This document shows, one piece after another, positions 1 through 12,024 of a stretch of 29,044 nt of DNA (positions are counted from its first letter, which is position 1; every line of letters starts with the position of its first letter). Position numbers and translations under genes: made by a program. The notes beneath the pieces are model-generated. The model had not been told where the DNA came from. It ran no database searches and saw only the letters and a program-made list of their open reading frames with translations. Source of the DNA: Globomyces pollinis-pini (Eukaryota; Chytridiomycota; Chytridiomycetes; Rhizophydiales; Globomycetaceae); the NCBI GenBank assembly GCA_025399215.1, contig MU621301.1, positions 1 to 29,044 on the forward strand, in the 5' to 3' direction.

Positions 1-265
1 TCATTTGGATACCTTTAATTTTTTAGCCTTCTTGGATACTTGTTTATGTGATAATTTTTCTTGAGGTGATTTCTTTTGATTGAATCTTCCATTCTAATAA
101 ATCATTAGTAAATGGTTTTTTGTATTAGATTATTGTAAGGATACAAACGACTACTATGAGAACACTTACCACTTCCTCATGCTGGATAGTAAAGTAATAC
201 TTTGCTGGAATACTCTGAACAAGGGAATCAAACGCTTCTTGATGGCTTTCAATTCTTTCCTTTAA
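1..265. repeat. Left arm of an exact inverted repeat (pairs with 28421-28685)
   Basis: By direct comparison, positions 1-265 equal the reverse complement of 28421-28685 with no mismatch or gap (paired coordinates always sum to 28686). The arm begins at the window edge, so its true outer end is unknown. The inner boundary is abrupt: beyond 265/28421 the two flanks share only a generic T-rich promoter tract. The repeat covers most of exon 1, intron 1, exon 2 and the start of intron 2 of the SURF6-like gene. Confidence 0.95.
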
Positions 266-280
266 ATTTTCCAAATTCAT
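1..280 (-). CDS. RRP14/SURF6-like nucleolar protein, 5' fragment (second copy, partial at window edge)
   Basis: This is the 5' end of a gene for the SURF6/Rrp14 family, nucleolar proteins needed for ribosomal subunit assembly. Reading the minus strand, the start ATG is at 280 (MNLENLKERIESHQ...), exon 1 ends at 170, a 76-nt intron spans 169-94, exon 2 runs 93-13, and a second donor at 12 leads off the window. The N-terminal motif (AFDSL...SIPAKYYF) is the conserved start of fungal Rrp14. From codon 6 onward it is base-for-base identical, introns included, to the gene at the right end; only the first five codons (MNLEN versus MA) and the upstream DNA differ. A T-tract lies just upstream (A-run 291-303 on the plus strand). 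It starts 99 bp downstream of the RasGEF stop, in the same direction. Whether this copy is complete beyond the edge cannot be seen; it may be an assembly artefact. Confidence 0.7.
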
Positions 281-378
281 GTTCGAAAACAAAAAAAAAA
301 AAAGAAACAAAAAGAAATAATTTGTTAACGAATTGAAGTATATTAAAGTTCATTAAGATTATCACAAAGTATCATAAA

Positions 379-3300
379 TTAATAGTATCGTCCCGTTTTC
401 GACTACAGATGAGAGTGAAAAATCTTACCATATCAATCGCCATTTCTATAGCTGCAATCCAGAGTTTCCGTTCTTGTTCATTCGTCGGCCTTAATAAGAA
501 TGATCGTTGTTCCAATGGCATGACTCGAAAAACATGTTTAAACGTTCGATTGTGTTTATAATTCGGGTCAAACTGATTGACTCTACATAAATGATCCAGT
601 TGGAATTTTTCAATCATCAAATTGGAGGCCTATAGTATTGGAAAGTATAAATTGTTACCTTTTTCGTTAAATTGCTCTGTGAACTTAACATGCCACCAAT
701 ACTTTGATGAGATACACTGGTAGCATTGAGTGATACTGATGCTAAAGAAAATGTTGATATATTCGAGAACTTTTCTCTTGAACCATCTCCATCTGATTTC
801 AACGGTACAGTTGATACCATACCAGAACCATACTCGGGATTTGCAGAGTGTCCTTTTTTCCTGAATAAAATCGATCTGGACTTGTGAATGTCTTCCGTTT
901 TAGGCTTTAAATCCGTTTCGGATTTATTCTGATTAAAATTGCTATAAGATCCGAAATGTCGTAGTATAGAATTGGATTTATGAGGCAATTGTCCAACTTC
1001 ACTATTCCTCTCATTTGAATTATCTGTGTTTTCAGGGTTGATGTTGTCAGAGTTAGATAGTTGTGATTTTGATTTAATTTTGGTTAATTTCGATAATGAA
1101 TGCTTTAGATAAAGCAATGAATTGCTTTTTGAGGGTGATTTTGTATCTTCTAAGTGTTCTAATGATGCATAGTTCTTTTTCAAAGTAGATTTTGAAATTA
1201 GAATATCTGGAATTTTTTTGGATTTCGAATTGTTCTCGGTATTGGGGTTGGATTTTGGTATATCACCATCAACCATATTTTGTATACTATTGGACAAATT
1301 GGTCAAGCTAGAATGTTTGCCCAATTCTTCTGCAGATTTAGACCTTTGAGGTCCATCAGCCATTTTCAACCTTTCGGTTGTTATTCTATTCATATTATCA
1401 CCCATCATTTCATTTTCCTTGGTAGTCCCGGAAAGATTTGGTGACATGGTAATGGGACTACTAAATTCTACCGATTGTTTGTTATCTAGCATTGAAAACT
1501 GTTTCTCTGGTGATAACATTTCTGATTCTGGCATGCTTGATATTTGGTCCTGGGACCCCTGGAATGAAAATTGTCTCTCAAAATCTAGGTCTGACGGAGA
1601 AACAACATCTTGCTCTTCTTTCGTATTCTCTATCGCGGTGGTAATGGTTGGTTGATTAAAATCCATACTTTTTGACAAATCGTCCAAGTTGCTAGTGTCA
1701 GCTAGTACGCTATCAATCCCTTTCAATGATGAACTTTCCAAGGTTTTTGTAATTGGAACAATTTCGGGATAGTTGAGTGCCAGAGGAGATTCTGCAAATG
1801 AAAAAGGTTTCGGTTGGTCCGAAAGTTCTTCAATTGTAGTTGCATTTTGATTTAATACTTCAATGGATTCTTTTAAAGATGGTTTCGAATGTGAAGGTGA
1901 TTTTGGTTTAGTCACTTCATTGGTATTGAGACTATCAACAGATAAAAATTGAGATCTAAATTTTTCTTTAACTGATAAACTACCATATTTTTTGAAACTT
2001 GCCTCTGATTGAAATGATGATTTGGATAATGAAATATTTTTTGGTTCGTCTGAATAAAATATGAGACTTGTTCCATCTAATACGACCCATACTTTGGTCC
2101 ATTTCCGGTTTGTAGAACGATTTCCTTCAGCGTCAAATTCATCTTTCTTGAACAAATATGCTTGCAAATGAAGTTTTCCTGTAAGTGGTGCAACAGATGG
2201 GGTTGAAGCTGATACTTGGTTGGAAAAATCCTCTAAGAATTAATATACGAATATGTAAACTCACGTTTACTATCATTCAAATGATTATTCGATTCCAATT
2301 CTTGATTCATTTCCAAATCTCCTTCATCCTCATCTTCTCCTTCTCCAGAATCCATTCCTGATGTACATTCAAATCGAGACTCAGATGTTGTTCGAATAGG
2401 GTGGTTAGACATTTGATTTTCTGAGATTGTACTTCCAGGAAGACCCTTGATAGTTTTCTTTCTTCCAAACGTTTTCATTAAGCCATAAATAGAACTCTTC
2501 AGATTAAATTTACTGACTTCATCGTTTTCGTCATCTGATTCTTTAGTTTTTTTTCCATAAAGAAATCCTCTTTTTGTTTGAGGAGACAAGTCCAGTGCTA
2601 GCTTGGGACCGTTAACAGATGATCTCTCTTCAGTAGATTCTGGTATAAGTGCTATTCCACCGGTATCTATAGAATTTTTATTCTTATCTCCTCGTAATTT
2701 GAGGGATGAGAATTTCCATTCTTCTTTTTCCAAAGGTTTTGGTGAATTCTGCATATTTTTATTTTCCAATTCATAACTTTTTGTGTATTGATGATCTTGG
2801 AAATTCTTAATTTCTTCTGTGGGAATGGTATAATTAAACTTTATAGTATCAATTATATCTTGCTTTCTTTCAAATGAATATACACAAGACAATTGAAAGT
2901 CTACGATATCATCAATTAGTTGTTGAAACTATATAAAGTTAACCAAAATATTGGGATTACTTGCAATTTTCTTTCTGTGTATTGACTTATTCGTTCTCGG
3001 TTATCTCGATCTTTTTTTATACACTCCCATACATAAGTTAAATCCATGAGGTTAATGCCTGGTGAAATTAACGGATAGGTATTACCTAGGTAAGGAATGC
3101 AAGGACGCTTGCTTCCTGTAATTTTCCGACGGTATCTGAAATATTATTAAACCTTTTAAATTACTTTTCATTATTGTTATCTATTGACGTTACTTCAGTT
3201 AATTTTTGGTAAAGTTCCTTTTCTTTTCGTCCCAACATCTAAAAGTATTAAAATAAAGTATATTTCCATACTTCCCAAGTTCTAGTCAACCGGTAAATGG

Positions 3301-4091
3301 GGCCAGATTGTAAGCCAGAGACAATTGCCTTTAAACCTGAGAAATCATCATATTTCAAACAATGCTAACGTTAATAATTGATATTTACATTGGCAACATG
3401 AATAAAGAAACCTAATACTTGGAAACGATTCTGAATCTTTTCACAATTCAATATTTCTTGAGCAACCCATAATGCCAACTTTTGATGAGTATATTACGCG
3501 ATACCTGATTGAAATGCAATGTTGATTCCACAATTCTCGGTGCATCTGTTGCCTTATTTATACCTCTGATGAAACTATTAGTGATCGAACGATGTTAATA
3601 CCCCCATTTCATCTCTTCAAATTCTTTTCTATCTATGGAAGTAAAACAGTTTGCATCCATTATAATGATTTGTTTCTATTAGATAATAAGTAATGATTGG
3701 TTTTTTACTGCCAATTCAATGGGCAGTAATTCTAATAACGTTGTACTTGTTGAGACTTTTAAGGTTGGTGTAGCCTCAATGAATCTTGATTTAGGACGTC
3801 CGGCTATGAATCATTAATACTTTTACAGTTACTATCAATATTTGGCAAGCTTTCTGCATTTGTCTTTTGTGAATTCCTACGTGAATTTACCTCAGCTACA
3901 CCATAAGAATACTTTGATTTCGAATTTGATACTTTATCAGCAGCAATATCTGAAGATGATCTATAACGTACAGCTAGTAATTGTACATCAGGTATTTCTG
4001 AACCACGTCTTTCTGATGGTTTTGATAATAATATTTTATCTTCAGTAACGGAACCTACTCTTGATTTCTTATTGAGCATTATAGTTGACAT
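379..4091 (-). CDS. RalGPS-like Ras/Ral guanine nucleotide exchange factor (RasGEF domain + split PH domain)
   Basis: Predicted GEF that loads GTP onto a Ras-family GTPase at a membrane. I assembled 13 exons across 12 introns of 24-33 nt; the result is one frame of about 1121 codons ending with TAA at 379-381. Order: a Ser-rich N-terminus (~1-90) with no REM domain; a RasGEF domain (~100-360) showing the family landmarks LLELLPIELA, FFIHVAN, FSGLKAIVSGL, PIYRLTRTWE and PCIPYLG...LMDLTYVWE; a long charged, Ser-rich linker; and a PH domain that starts near 545 (QAYLFKKDEF...KWTKVWVVLDG) and finishes near 1114 (HVFRVMPLEQRSFLLRP...ERKLWIAAIEMA). The two PH halves are separated by about 455 low-complexity Ser/Asn-rich residues. 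RasGEF followed by a C-terminal PH without REM is the RalGPS arrangement. It is divergent from the SPIN90 gene across 214 bp. The actual substrate (Ras, Ral, Rap or Rho) cannot be told. Confidence 0.88.
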
Positions 4092-4305
4092 TATAAAAAT
4101 AAAGATTGTTGATTAGAATTGAACAAGTGGTGATGTCATCAAACGATAACCAAGAAAAACAAAAGACCCTTTTGTATTTGATATTCCATTACTTTGAATG
4201 TCTAGTAACTTACTACTGTATTCCATTCAATAGTACTCAATTCACTTACTACTTTAATGATGTATCTCATAGTCTTTCATTTTGGTTGAAAAAGATTTTG
4301 ATTAA
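4092..4305. promoter_or_regulatory. Divergent intergenic promoter (RasGEF / SPIN90)
   Basis: A 214-bp AT-rich stretch between two divergent starts. It contains TGATGTCATC near 4130, similar to a CRE/GCRE half-palindrome; another TGATGTCAT occurs at about 13583. An ATG at 4136 opens a short frame that I could not splice into the SPIN90 gene. Confidence 0.4.
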
Positions 4306-5486
4306 ATGGAATCACTAGAAGGTGTATTAGAAGGTTGACATGCAATTGAATAACAGATAGAATTACAAAAATACAGTAAACAAGAGAATTCTGATACTCT
4401 ATTGTTGATCATTCAATTACTAATCAAATATTGGAAAGAATTGGGTATCGAAACGAACTATTTATTGTATTAGATTTATCATATCATCAACTAGAATTAA
4501 TCATACTACAAATACAGGATTTCACTATCTTGGATGACTTGGATACTTTATGTCATCAATTACTAAAAAATTCTAATGTACCTCAAATATTCTAATATCT
4601 TGTAGGACGTCTTATTCATGCATTTATGTTTGTTATTATACCTAGGTCATGAATTCCCAAACATTCATAGAAGATTATCAAATGATGAGTGGTTTACTGA
4701 ACTCTTTAATTTAATTGATCATCAAGATGAAAAAGTCGAATCCATTTCAATAGCTTTGTTATCGGAATTATTCCCTTACGACGAGCTATCTTATGCTATA
4801 TTAGGTTTGAAATTTACTTTTTTTGATTAAAAGAATCTATTCCAGACAATTTATTGAATCGACTTTGTTTCTTGATTCATTTCAATCATTATGAAGATAA
4901 TGGAAAATCTAATGCAGCTTTAACTTTATTGGTAAGATTTAGTAAGTACTCAACTTTCTAGCTAAAGATTCATGGTCAGTTTATCAAAAAGAGAGGATCC
5001 ATTAGAACTAAAGTATTGGATGTATTATTGCATCAATCATTACTTTCGCATCGTAAAGAAATATCCTTGAGTATAATACATCACTTTAATCGCTCTGGTA
5101 AACTACTAAAAATTTATAGACTAGATGATACAAATGTTCAAAATTCAACCATTGACCTATTACATACAATTATACAAAGAGATGCGGAATATTTTTATAC
5201 AAATGATATTAACGTACTGTTTGATGTGACTTTACGGGAAGTGATGAGAATAAATGATAGTAATGAACAGGTAAATGAATATTTGTTATTAATAATGTTT
5301 TAGTTGAGACATCAATACATGAAGCTACTGCCAAAGCTGATTCATTCGATACCTGCTGGCTCTCCTGGTGCGTGCAAAACGTTAAAGACTCAAATGAAAG
5401 ATAAATTAACTAAAATCAGTTCATCACCACTATCAACTACGTCCACTTGTTTATTAGCACAACGAATTCTTAATGAAATCGATTAA
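4306..5486 (+). CDS. SPIN90/Ldb17/Dip1-family protein (Arp2/3 activator)
   Basis: Members of this family (S. cerevisiae Ldb17, S. pombe Dip1, animal SPIN90) bind and activate Arp2/3 complex to seed linear actin filaments at endocytic sites. Seven exons joined across introns of 33, 29, 28, 29, 30 and 33 nt give exactly 333 codons (332 aa). The protein is all-helical, armadillo-like. The recognisable block is in the C-terminal half: LLLYLGHEFPNIHRRL, EYFYTNDINVLFDVTLREV and LRHQYMKLLPKLI match the SPIN90 leucine-rich (DUF2013) domain signature, where a YFYTND...LVD..LRE stretch is typical. The chosen ATG at 4306 (context AAATGG) is the first that joins in frame through the first intron. It lacks any Pro-rich SH3-binding tail, which Ldb17 has. 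The exact N-terminus is the least certain part. Confidence 0.8.
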
Positions 5487-5601
5487 CTTTTCACTTTGCT
5501 CTTTTGTTTTGGAAATTTGAGTTTGTTGGGTTCATTAACGATTAGTTTATTAAGAAATAAACTGTGTATCGATTAAGTGATAATATTTACGCTACAACTT
5601 C

Positions 5602-6552
5602 TTACAACAGGAACACTGGAAGTGACCATCTAGGATACTAAAGTATAAGCTGACAACCTGAATACCTTTGGTGCAGCTTTTTTATCCTTACTTGCTTCTG
5701 TATACAGAAAATCTCTAGTGACAGTGGATTGTTGAACAAGCCTTTCTAAACTAGTCCATGAATTACCACCACCTATATACTTAGCAACGTATAATCAAGT
5801 ACCTTTGTATTAAAAACAGAAAGAAGGTTACCAGCAGCTACAATTAAAACACTATATAAAAATATTACAAATAAGGTAGTTATTGACAATAGTAGCGACA
5901 TATTCTCTTCTTGCCTCAGACATATAATGAGCTATAGGTGATTGAATTGGATCAGGATAAGCCAATAACGCAATGACATCTTGTAAAGTTTCCGCGAATT
6001 GTTGATTTTCATTTGCAAAACTCCCTAACTCTATCATTTCAATTAAAATCAAAATTTAAAACCATTTTGAGCAAATTCAAGTGCTTGTGGGGAGTTTGAT
6101 CTGACATATTCAATAAACTGTTGACATTGTAAAACAAAACGAACTTGAGTTGCTTCAGGAGTCACAGCAGCTAATAAACCAGGCATCTGAGAATGACAAA
6201 AGACAATAGCATCACGAATTTTGCCTATCGTTTAGTATCTTATCATACCTTGTAAGATTAATTGACGACATTCTTTTCGTAAAGATAATGAAGCTGAAGC
6301 AGTTTCATGACAATCGATATCCATTGATTCCGAGTTGATTGAGCTTGAATCAGATACTACAGGTTTATCATCCATTTTACAAGCAGCACCAAATGAAGTA
6401 GCAGTTTCTGAATAACAATTATGAACCAAATAATCGTATATTATTTGATGGATGATTTTTTGCTCTGGAGCAACTTCAGGTTCGTATATTTCAGCTGCAG
6501 GATCTCCTCCAGCAGTGTTCATTTTCAAAAAGGGAAAACAAACATCCACCAT
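5602..6552 (-). CDS. LisH-CTLH-CRA protein, RanBPM/Gid-type E3 ligase scaffold without SPRY
   Basis: Likely a subunit of the GID/CTLH ubiquitin ligase, or a free RanBPM relative. Six exons joined across introns of 24, 32, 31, 23 and 28 nt give 271 codons. The first ATG is at 6552; a second at 6522 (MNTAGGDPAAEIYEP) is equally plausible and gives 260 aa. LisH: KIIHQIIYDYLVHNCYSETA (~42-62). An acidic Ser-rich spacer follows, then CTLH (LSLRKECRQLILQGKIRDAI; ending QALEFAQN) and CRA (TLQDVIALLAYPDPIQSPIA...REYVATIVNN). The CRA phrase LLAYPDP.QSP is closer to RanBP9/10 than to Gid8/Twa1, yet there is no SPRY domain, so size and layout resemble Gid8. The third intron (revcomp near 5841-5871) allows more than one acceptor, so a few residues there are uncertain. 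It is divergent from myosin V across 268 bp. Confidence 0.78.
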
Positions 6553-6820
6553 CGCGAAAGACTGAAAGCTAAAGACATAAACAGGAAACTATCAGAGAAT
6601 TGAAAGGATGATCTGATCGTATATGTAGTTTGAGTGATGTATGACTACCCTTTTACTTATCGCGATAATCAATACCCTTTAGAAACAAAGTCATTCAACT
6701 TCATTCAAATTGATTCAATTCCATAATGGACCCCTTCCAAGCTAGGATGGCTTGAGGTCGAATAAATGAATAGGGCTGAGTTGAGTTTTATGATTTTGTT
6801 ACCGTTGAAAACTTTGATCA

Positions 6821-9800
6821 ATGGAAGCCAAATTAGAGTCATTCACCATAGGAACATTGGCATGGTTTCCCCATGTTGACGAAGCTTATGTTGTTGGATC
6901 ATTAACTGCAAAGGAAATAAATGGTGACGAATTATCCTTGACTTTCTCCCTATCAAACAATCAAGTAATTGTAATTCAATTCTGATCTTGGATAGGAAAA
7001 AATATTCAAACAATCGTTAAAGAAATTGGAATCTAAAGGATACGATGATGAATTGCTACCTCCATTGGTAAATCCTCAGCATCTCGTATCGTTTAAATGC
7101 ACCACTAATTATCAATGTTTAGGTTGATCAGACTGATGATTTAACAAACTTATCCCATCTTCATACGTAAGTTCAATAATCTAACCTCTTTAATATTGGT
7201 TACCTTTACCATTCAATCTTTAATTACTAACATTCAATTAGTCCAGCTGTACTACACACAATTAAAACACGATACTTGCAGGAGATTATTTATACGTACT
7301 CTGGATTAGTATTAGTGGCCATGAATCCATTTCAAAATTTAAACATCTATTCATCTCAAATTATGAAACAATACGCTGGTCGTCCAAGAGACGAGTTAGA
7401 ACCACACTTGGTAGTTGTATTAAAATTAATTGTTTGCAGTTTGCTGTTACCGAACAAGCATATCGTCAAATGATTCACCAAAAAATTAATCAATCAATCA
7501 TTGTATCAGGTGAATCAGGTGCTGGTAAAACACAATCTGCTAGATACGTCATGCGTTACTTTGCGGTAGTTGACGAAACCCCAACTGGAGCAAACTTGGA
7601 TGCTGGTAGTTCAATTGAAGATGCTGTACTATCTACTAACCCCATTATGGAGGTATGAATCAGTCTTTGTTTATGTTAGGCTTTTGGAAATGCAAAAACT
7701 ACCAGGAATGACAATTCTTCTCGTTTCGGAAAATATATTGCCATTCAATTCGAACCAAAACCTTCAGATTCACAATCAGTTAGTATAGTCGGTGCTCGAA
7801 TTTATACGTATTTGTTGGAAAGATCACGTTTGACATTTCAACCTTCGTCCGGTAAATAATTATAATTCATATAAAGAACGTAATTATCATATCTTTTATC
7901 AGCTATGTGCTGCCGCTCCAGCAGCCGAAAGGAAAGAGTTTGGTCTAGCCCATTGGGATCAATACCATTACTTGAATCAAGGAAAGACTGGGACCGTTAA
8001 TGGAATGGATGATGTGGCAGAGTTTGCGATTACACAGAAAGGAATGTCTACCGTTGGTATTCCAATATCTACACAATTGTAACCAATCTATTTCTTTTTT
8101 TATTCATGTTAGAAAAATATTTCGTATTTGTGCAGCGTTACTCCATATTGGAAACATTAAAATCTTTGAAAACGAGGAAGATGGAAATGCAGATATTGAT
8201 GACGAGGATGATGCATTAAAGATGGCCAGTATTTTATTAGGATTAGACTTGACTCAATTTAAACAGTGGTTGATTAAAAGTCAAATGATCACTCGAGGTG
8301 AAACTTTTATCAAAAACACCAATGTAAATCAAGCCATTACTGCTCGAGATTCTGTTGCAAAGTATATTTATAGTATGCTTTTTGATTGGATTGTTCAGAT
8401 CGTCAATGTCAAACTTGACACTGTAAAACTATCCAAAGAATCTCGTTTTATTGGTGTCTTAGATATCTATGGATTTGAGCATTTTCAAAATAACTCTTTT
8501 GAACAATTTTGTATCGTATTAAATTTTATGTACTAACACAAAGAATTATGCAAATGAGAAATTACAGCAAGAATTTACCCGACATATGTTTCGTTTAGAA
8601 CAAGAAGAATATGTGTCTGAGAAATTAAATTGGTCTTTAATTGATTTCTCGGATAATCAACCTTGCATTGATATGATTGAAAAGAAACTTGGAATTTTGG
8701 ATGTCTTAGATGAAGGTATACAATTACCATTGATATAATAGAATCACGAATGCCAAATGGAAAAGATAGTTCATTAATCAACAAGTATTATCAAATATTT
8801 GCCAATAAGGATCATTTATTTTTCGAGAAACCTCGATTTGGACAATCAGAATTCATCATCAAACACTATGCTTGTAAAGTCACTTATCAGATTGATGGAT
8901 TTATTGAAAAAAACAAGGATACAGTAACTGAGGAGCAAATGAATACCTTAAATAATTCCACATTTGATTTTTTGAAAGAAGTCATTGCAGTTGACAAAAG
9001 TTCCAATTCTTCCACAGATACTGTAAGTTTGAAAAATCACTCTAAATTCATTAGAACAAGGTTGCAAAGACAAATCAGTCCAAGAAACCCACACTAGGAT
9101 CTATTTTTAAAGCATCATTGATAAGTTTAATGGATACTATTCGACAAACAAATCCACATTATATCAGATGTATCAAACCGAATCAATCAAAAGCACCATT
9201 TGAATTTGAACCACATAACGTATTGAGTCAATTGGAAGCTTGTGGTGTATTGGAAACAATTAAAATTTCAAGAGCTGGATATCCATCAAAAATGACTTAT
9301 GAACAATTTGCTGAAGATTTCAAAACATTACTTCATTCTAGTAAATGGAATACTGATGCCAAAACACTTACCCAGGATATTCTTAAGAGTGCAATTCAGG
9401 TTCCCAATCGATTTGAACTTGGACTTACAAAAGTATTCTTTAGAGCTGGACAATTAGCATTTTTAGAGAAAATCAGATCGATCAAAGAAACTGCCTTTGC
9501 TGTACTTGGTCAAAAGAATTTCAAACGAAATAGAGATCGAAAACTATTTTTGAAAAAAAGAAATGCAGCAATTGTGATACAAAAAACCATCAGAGGGTAT
9601 CTTGCAAGAAAATTGGTCAAGCAAATGAGACGAGATGCTGCCATCATTCTTATTCAAAAGACTTTCCGAAGAATCATAACACGTCGACGATTTTTGAAAT
9701 TGCAGGCCTCAGCAAAAAAAATTCAACGAGTATGGAGAAGATATATGTATAAACGGAATCAATTCAAAAACAATCAAACCAAAGCTGCGACTAAGATTCA

Positions 9801-11803
9801 AAGTGTATATCGCATGTATAAAACGAGAAAGTCTTTTAAGAGACTTAGAAATGCTACTATTGCAGTTCAAGCAGCCTATCGTGGACGCAAAGCTAGAGCA
9901 CAATACAAACTTATGAAAGCAGAGGCTCGATCAGTAGGAAAGTTGAAAGAAACCAATTATCGATTGGAAAATAAATTGTTTGAAGTGTCACAATCTCTGG
10001 ATCAGAAGAAACAAGATTATAATGAAATGTTACGTAAAAATACAATACTTGAAGAGCAGTTGAATCAATGGAAAGAAAAATTCCATGGCATTGAACAATT
10101 AAAAAATAATCTTGCAGTTGGAACACAAGATGAGTTGGCCGAAGCGAGAAAGAAAATACAATTGTTGCAGGAGGCCAATTCTAAATTACAAAAAGAAAAC
10201 GAATTGTTACAAGGTATGATAAAGAAACGAGATGATAGCATTGGAATTATGCGGAAAGATAGTAAGAACGATAAGACAAAACTAGAGGAACAATCGAAAA
10301 ACCAGAAACAAGAATCTAACACGATTCTGGCTCTTAGAAAAGAAATCAGTGTATTAAAAGATCAACTGTCCCGAAATACAAATAACAAGCGAATGCCACT
10401 TGTGCAACGACATACATCTCCTGTATTAGCTGAAAATTATTCAACCTTGTCAAGAGGCTCTTCCATAGTCAAGAAGGCAAGCCATCCAGTAATGACTGCG
10501 GAATCACCACAAGCAGTCGATTCTCCAAAGGTAACAAATATTTTGTATAATTCTTCAGTCAAACCCATCACTTCTTCAATCTTCTGAGCTATCCACAGAG
10601 TTAACGCAGGCTTTGATATTCAATATTCGAATTCCCATTCCTTCAATCCAATTTGAGGCAAATAAGAAAGATATATTGTTTCCATCGCATATAATTGGCT
10701 TTATCTTAACAGAATTCTTAACACATAATATGATTGAAAATGTCCGTGAAACTTTGAACACTTGTATATCTGGTAAGTAATTTTTGCATTTATCGATATA
10801 GCTATTCAAGCTGCTGCCAACAAGCTAGAGTATGATTACATCACGTTGTTTTGGATATCTAATCTAACAGAGTTACATGGAATTCTTCGTACCATTCGAT
10901 TACAGTTACCTCGAGCATCGATCAATAGTAATGATGAATCACCTTCTGCATTACTACATTCGATCAATAACAATTTAAAAATTGTATTGGTGGATACATA
11001 TCAAAGTTGGATAACACATTTAAGACAAACTTTGACTGCTATGATAGTTCCTGCGATGATAGAGTCTCAGGATGTGCCAGGATATATTTGCACCAAATAC
11101 AACGCCAAACCCGGCCAAAAAACTTTTGATCATTTACTTGCATTTCTGAATACGGTACTTAAAACAATGCATTCATCATTTATTGATGATTTGAGCATTG
11201 CCAAAGTATTAACTGATTTGATTCGAGTTATTGGAGTATTATCATTCAATCATTTGTTGATGAGACGAAATTTCCTCACTTGGAAAAGAGGAATTCAAAT
11301 CCAATTTAATGTTACCCGATTGGAAAATTGGTGTAATGAGATTAGTTTGAATGAAGCCAACATCTATTTGGAACAATTACATCAAGCATCGAAGTTATTG
11401 ACCATGAATAAAGTTACAGACGCGGATATTGACTCAATCTTTAGTACTTGTTCATCTTTAACTGCAACACAAATCAAAAAATTATTGTCACTCTATTGCG
11501 CTGTAGAGTTTGACACTGCTGTACCTAAAATTTCATACTCATAGCTAGGTTCCTTCTCAGTTAATCAAGAAAGCAGGTGACAGGGCGTCTGCTGGAGGAA
11601 AATTCTCATCACTACTGGTTGACTTGGATGCAAATGCATTAACGCTACAACCCGAAGCCAAATCTGTTAGAAACATTGAAAAGTATATTCCTGAATGGAT
11701 TGATTTACCTATAATCAATGGGATAATCCAATCAGTTGAAGTAGATGCTACCAACAATGCTATACGACAGCAGTCAGCTCAAGTATCATTGGAAGGTAGA
11801 TAA
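6821..11803 (+). CDS. Class V myosin heavy chain (organelle-transport motor)
   Basis: Processive actin motor carrying vesicles, organelles and mRNA; fungal equivalents are Myo2/Myo4. Fourteen exons joined across 13 introns give about 1515 aa. Domains: SH3-like N-terminus (~1-60); motor (~75-765) with P-loop GESGAGKT (~173), switch [16 protein letters not shown], switch II DIYGFE, actin-binding HYIRCIKPN and converter [10 protein letters not shown]; about six IQ motifs (~775-912; e.g. [24 protein letters not shown]) for calmodulin-type light chains; a coiled coil (~920-1080); a Ser-rich linker; and a DIL globular cargo domain (~1125-1500; [10 protein letters not shown]...LHGILR, then [12 protein letters not shown]). 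Twelve of the introns are 25-38 nt and one, before the [10 protein letters not shown] exon, is 75 nt. Two intron ends have alternatives that keep frame: the donor after [10 protein letters not shown] (7083 region) and the acceptor near 9056/9062. All catalytic motifs are intact, so this should be an active motor. Confidence 0.96.
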
Positions 11804-12024
11804 ATTCAAAATATGATAGAGTATTGTAGAATAAACTCGACATGATAAAATAACTGTACTGATATATATCATGACTTTATCAGGAAATGGAAATCACTTG
11901 TGATCATTGAGTCATAAACTATTACCCTAACAATTATTAGCTTCATCGAATGAGTTCCTCCAAACTTCAAAACAGTTTCGAAAAGAGAAGTTTATTTAAA
12001 ACCATTTCACGATCGTTAGTCAAG

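Noticed and set aside
1419..1655. 78-codon plus-strand open frame
   Set aside because: Lies opposite the Ser-rich insert of the RasGEF gene; biased composition of the true gene explains the open antisense frame.
4106..4318. 70-codon open frame upstream of the SPIN90 gene (ATG at 4136)
   Set aside because: I tried the visible GT/AG borders and none joins it in frame to the SPIN90 exons; it has no recognisable motif. Kept only as a possible short upstream frame.
379..5486. Frameshifts or pseudogenes in RasGEF and SPIN90, suggested by many short open frames
   Set aside because: Removing short GT...AG introns restores complete frames that match known domains, with totals divisible by three.
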